Origin: JAJYRX01 sp041655275 | Lineage (GTDB): Bacteria; Pseudomonadota; Gammaproteobacteria; Burkholderiales; Burkholderiaceae_B | NCBI GenBank assembly: GCA_041655275.1 | Contig: JBBAFU010000006.1 | Span: 62,001 to 126,000, forward strand | Length of the DNA stretch: 64,000 nt | Direction of reading: 5' to 3' | Shown here: one piece after another, positions 63,198 to 64,000 of the stretch | Position numbering within the stretch: position 1 is the stretch's first letter | How the letters are laid out: each line of letters starts with the position of its first letter | Made by a program: the position numbers and the translations under genes | The notes under the pieces: generated by a model | Told to the model about the DNA's origin: nothing | Database searches by the model: none | What the model saw: the letters and a program-made list of their open reading frames with translations, nothing else

Positions 63198-64000
63198 GGG
63201 GCTTCTCCGCCGGCGTCCAGCCGCTTCTGCATGACACAGGCATGCTCGCGTCGGCCATGGGGTGCCGGATAGTAGTCCTTGCGTTCGGAGAATGCAGTGA
63301 ATCCAAGATGATGATAAAAGCCCATGGCCTTGCGATTCGACGGCCGCACCTCCAGCACCATGATGTCCAGCCCGCGCTTGCGCGCCACATCTTCGCAGTG
63401 CTCGAGCAGCCGGCGACCGATTCCCCGCCCCTGATGATGCGGATCGACACCAATCACCAGCAGGTGGGCAACGTCAGGCGCCAGCAGGGCCATGCAGAAA
63501 CCGGCCACCACGTCCCCGAGGCGGACCACCCAGGCCGGATAGCCTGCGCGCAGGCCATCGGCAAAGTTGCGCCGTGTCCAGGGAAAAGCCTGCACCCTGC
63601 CCTCTATATCCGCTACCGCGTCCAGGTGGTTCTCGAGCATGGGAACAATCTCCGGGGCCGGTGAGGACGTCGCTGCCGCCGCCGGCGCCCGGGATTGTGC
63701 AACACGGGGATTGCCGCCGGCGCCCCGGGCGCGCTCGGCCGTCGTATAGGCCACCTTGTCGCGCACATACAGCGGCATCGCCGCCTCGGGATCCCGCCCT
63801 TCGCCGCGCGCATGAGCGGCACACGCCAGGTGGGCAATAGCCGCAGCCTCGGGCCGTTCCTGCGCATGCAGCACGACGCCTTCTGCAGCCTGCAGGGCCT
63901 GCGCCAATGCGGAATGTACGCGCAGGGCATCCCCGCAGCAGACAAGGGATGACCCCGCCGTACGCCCCCAGTCGGCAAGCCGGGGCTGCAGCCATTCAAA
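63194..64000 (-). CDS. TsaB-RimI fusion protein, C-terminal part (N-terminus beyond the window)
   Basis: One uninterrupted frame of 268 residues runs from the window edge. The first 115 or so are the end of TsaB (WLQPRLADWGRTAG, then VCCGDALRVHSALAQAL and the closing block AAMPLYVRDKVAYTTAER), a subunit of the tRNA t6A37 synthesis complex. An Ala/Pro linker (about 118-138) leads to RimI, the N-acetyltransferase of ribosomal protein S18 (AFPWTRRNFADGL, acetyl-CoA loop VDPHHQGRGIGRRLLEHCE, EVRPSNRKAMGFYHHLGF). In E. coli these are separate proteins. Whether it stays fused or an internal start (MLENHLDAV) also makes free RimI is unknown. Confidence 0.85.
   Translation of the reverse strand, partial: FEWLQPRLADWGRTAGSSLVCCGDALRVHSALAQALQAAEGVVLHAQERPEAAAIAHLACAAHARGEGRDPEAAMPLYVRDKVAYTTAERARGAGGNPRVAQSRAPAAAATSSPAPEIVPMLENHLDAVADIEGRVQAFPWTRRNFADGLRAGYPAWVVRLGDVVAGFCMALLAPDVAHLLVIGVDPHHQGRGIGRRLLEHCEDVARKRGLDIMVLEVRPSNRKAMGFYHHLGFTAFSERKDYYPAPHGRREHACVMQKRLDAGGEAP

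Overview
The window is chromosomal DNA from a G+C-rich (mostly about 60-65 % by eye) betaproteobacterium, most likely Burkholderiales, Alcaligenaceae-like. The main support is gene order: rpmF-plsX-fabHDG-acpP-fabF running into rpoE-rseA-rseB-mucD-lepA-lepB-rnc-era-recO, a tsaB/rimI-udg-lplT block, trpBA-accD, a PHA depolymerase, and a Liv-type amino-acid importer. No taxon-specific marker (rRNA, tRNA) is present, so this placement is inference.

Layout. 1-4.3 kb: the end of a FAD/Fe-S oxidoreductase, holC-pepA facing away from lptF, and a Bax-inhibitor-1 family membrane protein with a clear terminator. 4.3-6.0 kb: a decay zone with an antitoxin-like fragment and a type I restriction-modification locus (hsdM, hsdR) reduced to blocks joined by deletions. 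6.0-9.4 kb: an AT-richer ehuBCDA-like ectoine/hydroxyectoine importer. 9.4-25.8 kb: one long leftward chain for membrane lipid synthesis (yceD-rpmF-plsX-fab cluster), the envelope-stress sigma-E module, translation factor LepA, signal peptidase, RNase III, Era and RecO. 25.8-32.1 kb: maf/yceF, an RsmI-like methyltransferase, a phosphatase, rluC and, divergently, rne with a long leader. 32.1-32.9 kb: an AT-rich islet carrying a broken NYN-domain gene. 32.9-38.2 kb: relA, trpB, trpA, accD.

38.2-41.8 kb: the most unusual locus. It encodes a two-helix membrane protein, a NorC-like cytochrome with a second, CoxII-type cytochrome c domain, a NorB-like haem-copper subunit that keeps every cNOR active-site residue but has two extra C-terminal helices, and a flavodoxin-like protein. 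norQ/norD are absent nearby. It looks like a variant nitric oxide reductase or related terminal reductase.

41.8-46.1 kb: pncB, fdxA, phaZ, a soluble RnfB-like ferredoxin and nth. 46.3-51.8 kb: a leftward Liv importer (livK-livH-livMG fusion-livF), met tail-to-tail by a LivF paralogue whose ATPase motifs are all altered. 52.0-64.0 kb: msrB-yciB-bolA-ppi, then leftward smc-zipA-ligA, rightward lplT, and a leftward tsaB-rimI fusion (cut by the window end) followed by a family 4 uracil-DNA glycosylase.

Coding density is very high. Many neighbours are translationally coupled through ATGA, GTGA or TAATG overlaps. I saw no tRNA, rRNA, CRISPR array, intact insertion sequence or prophage.
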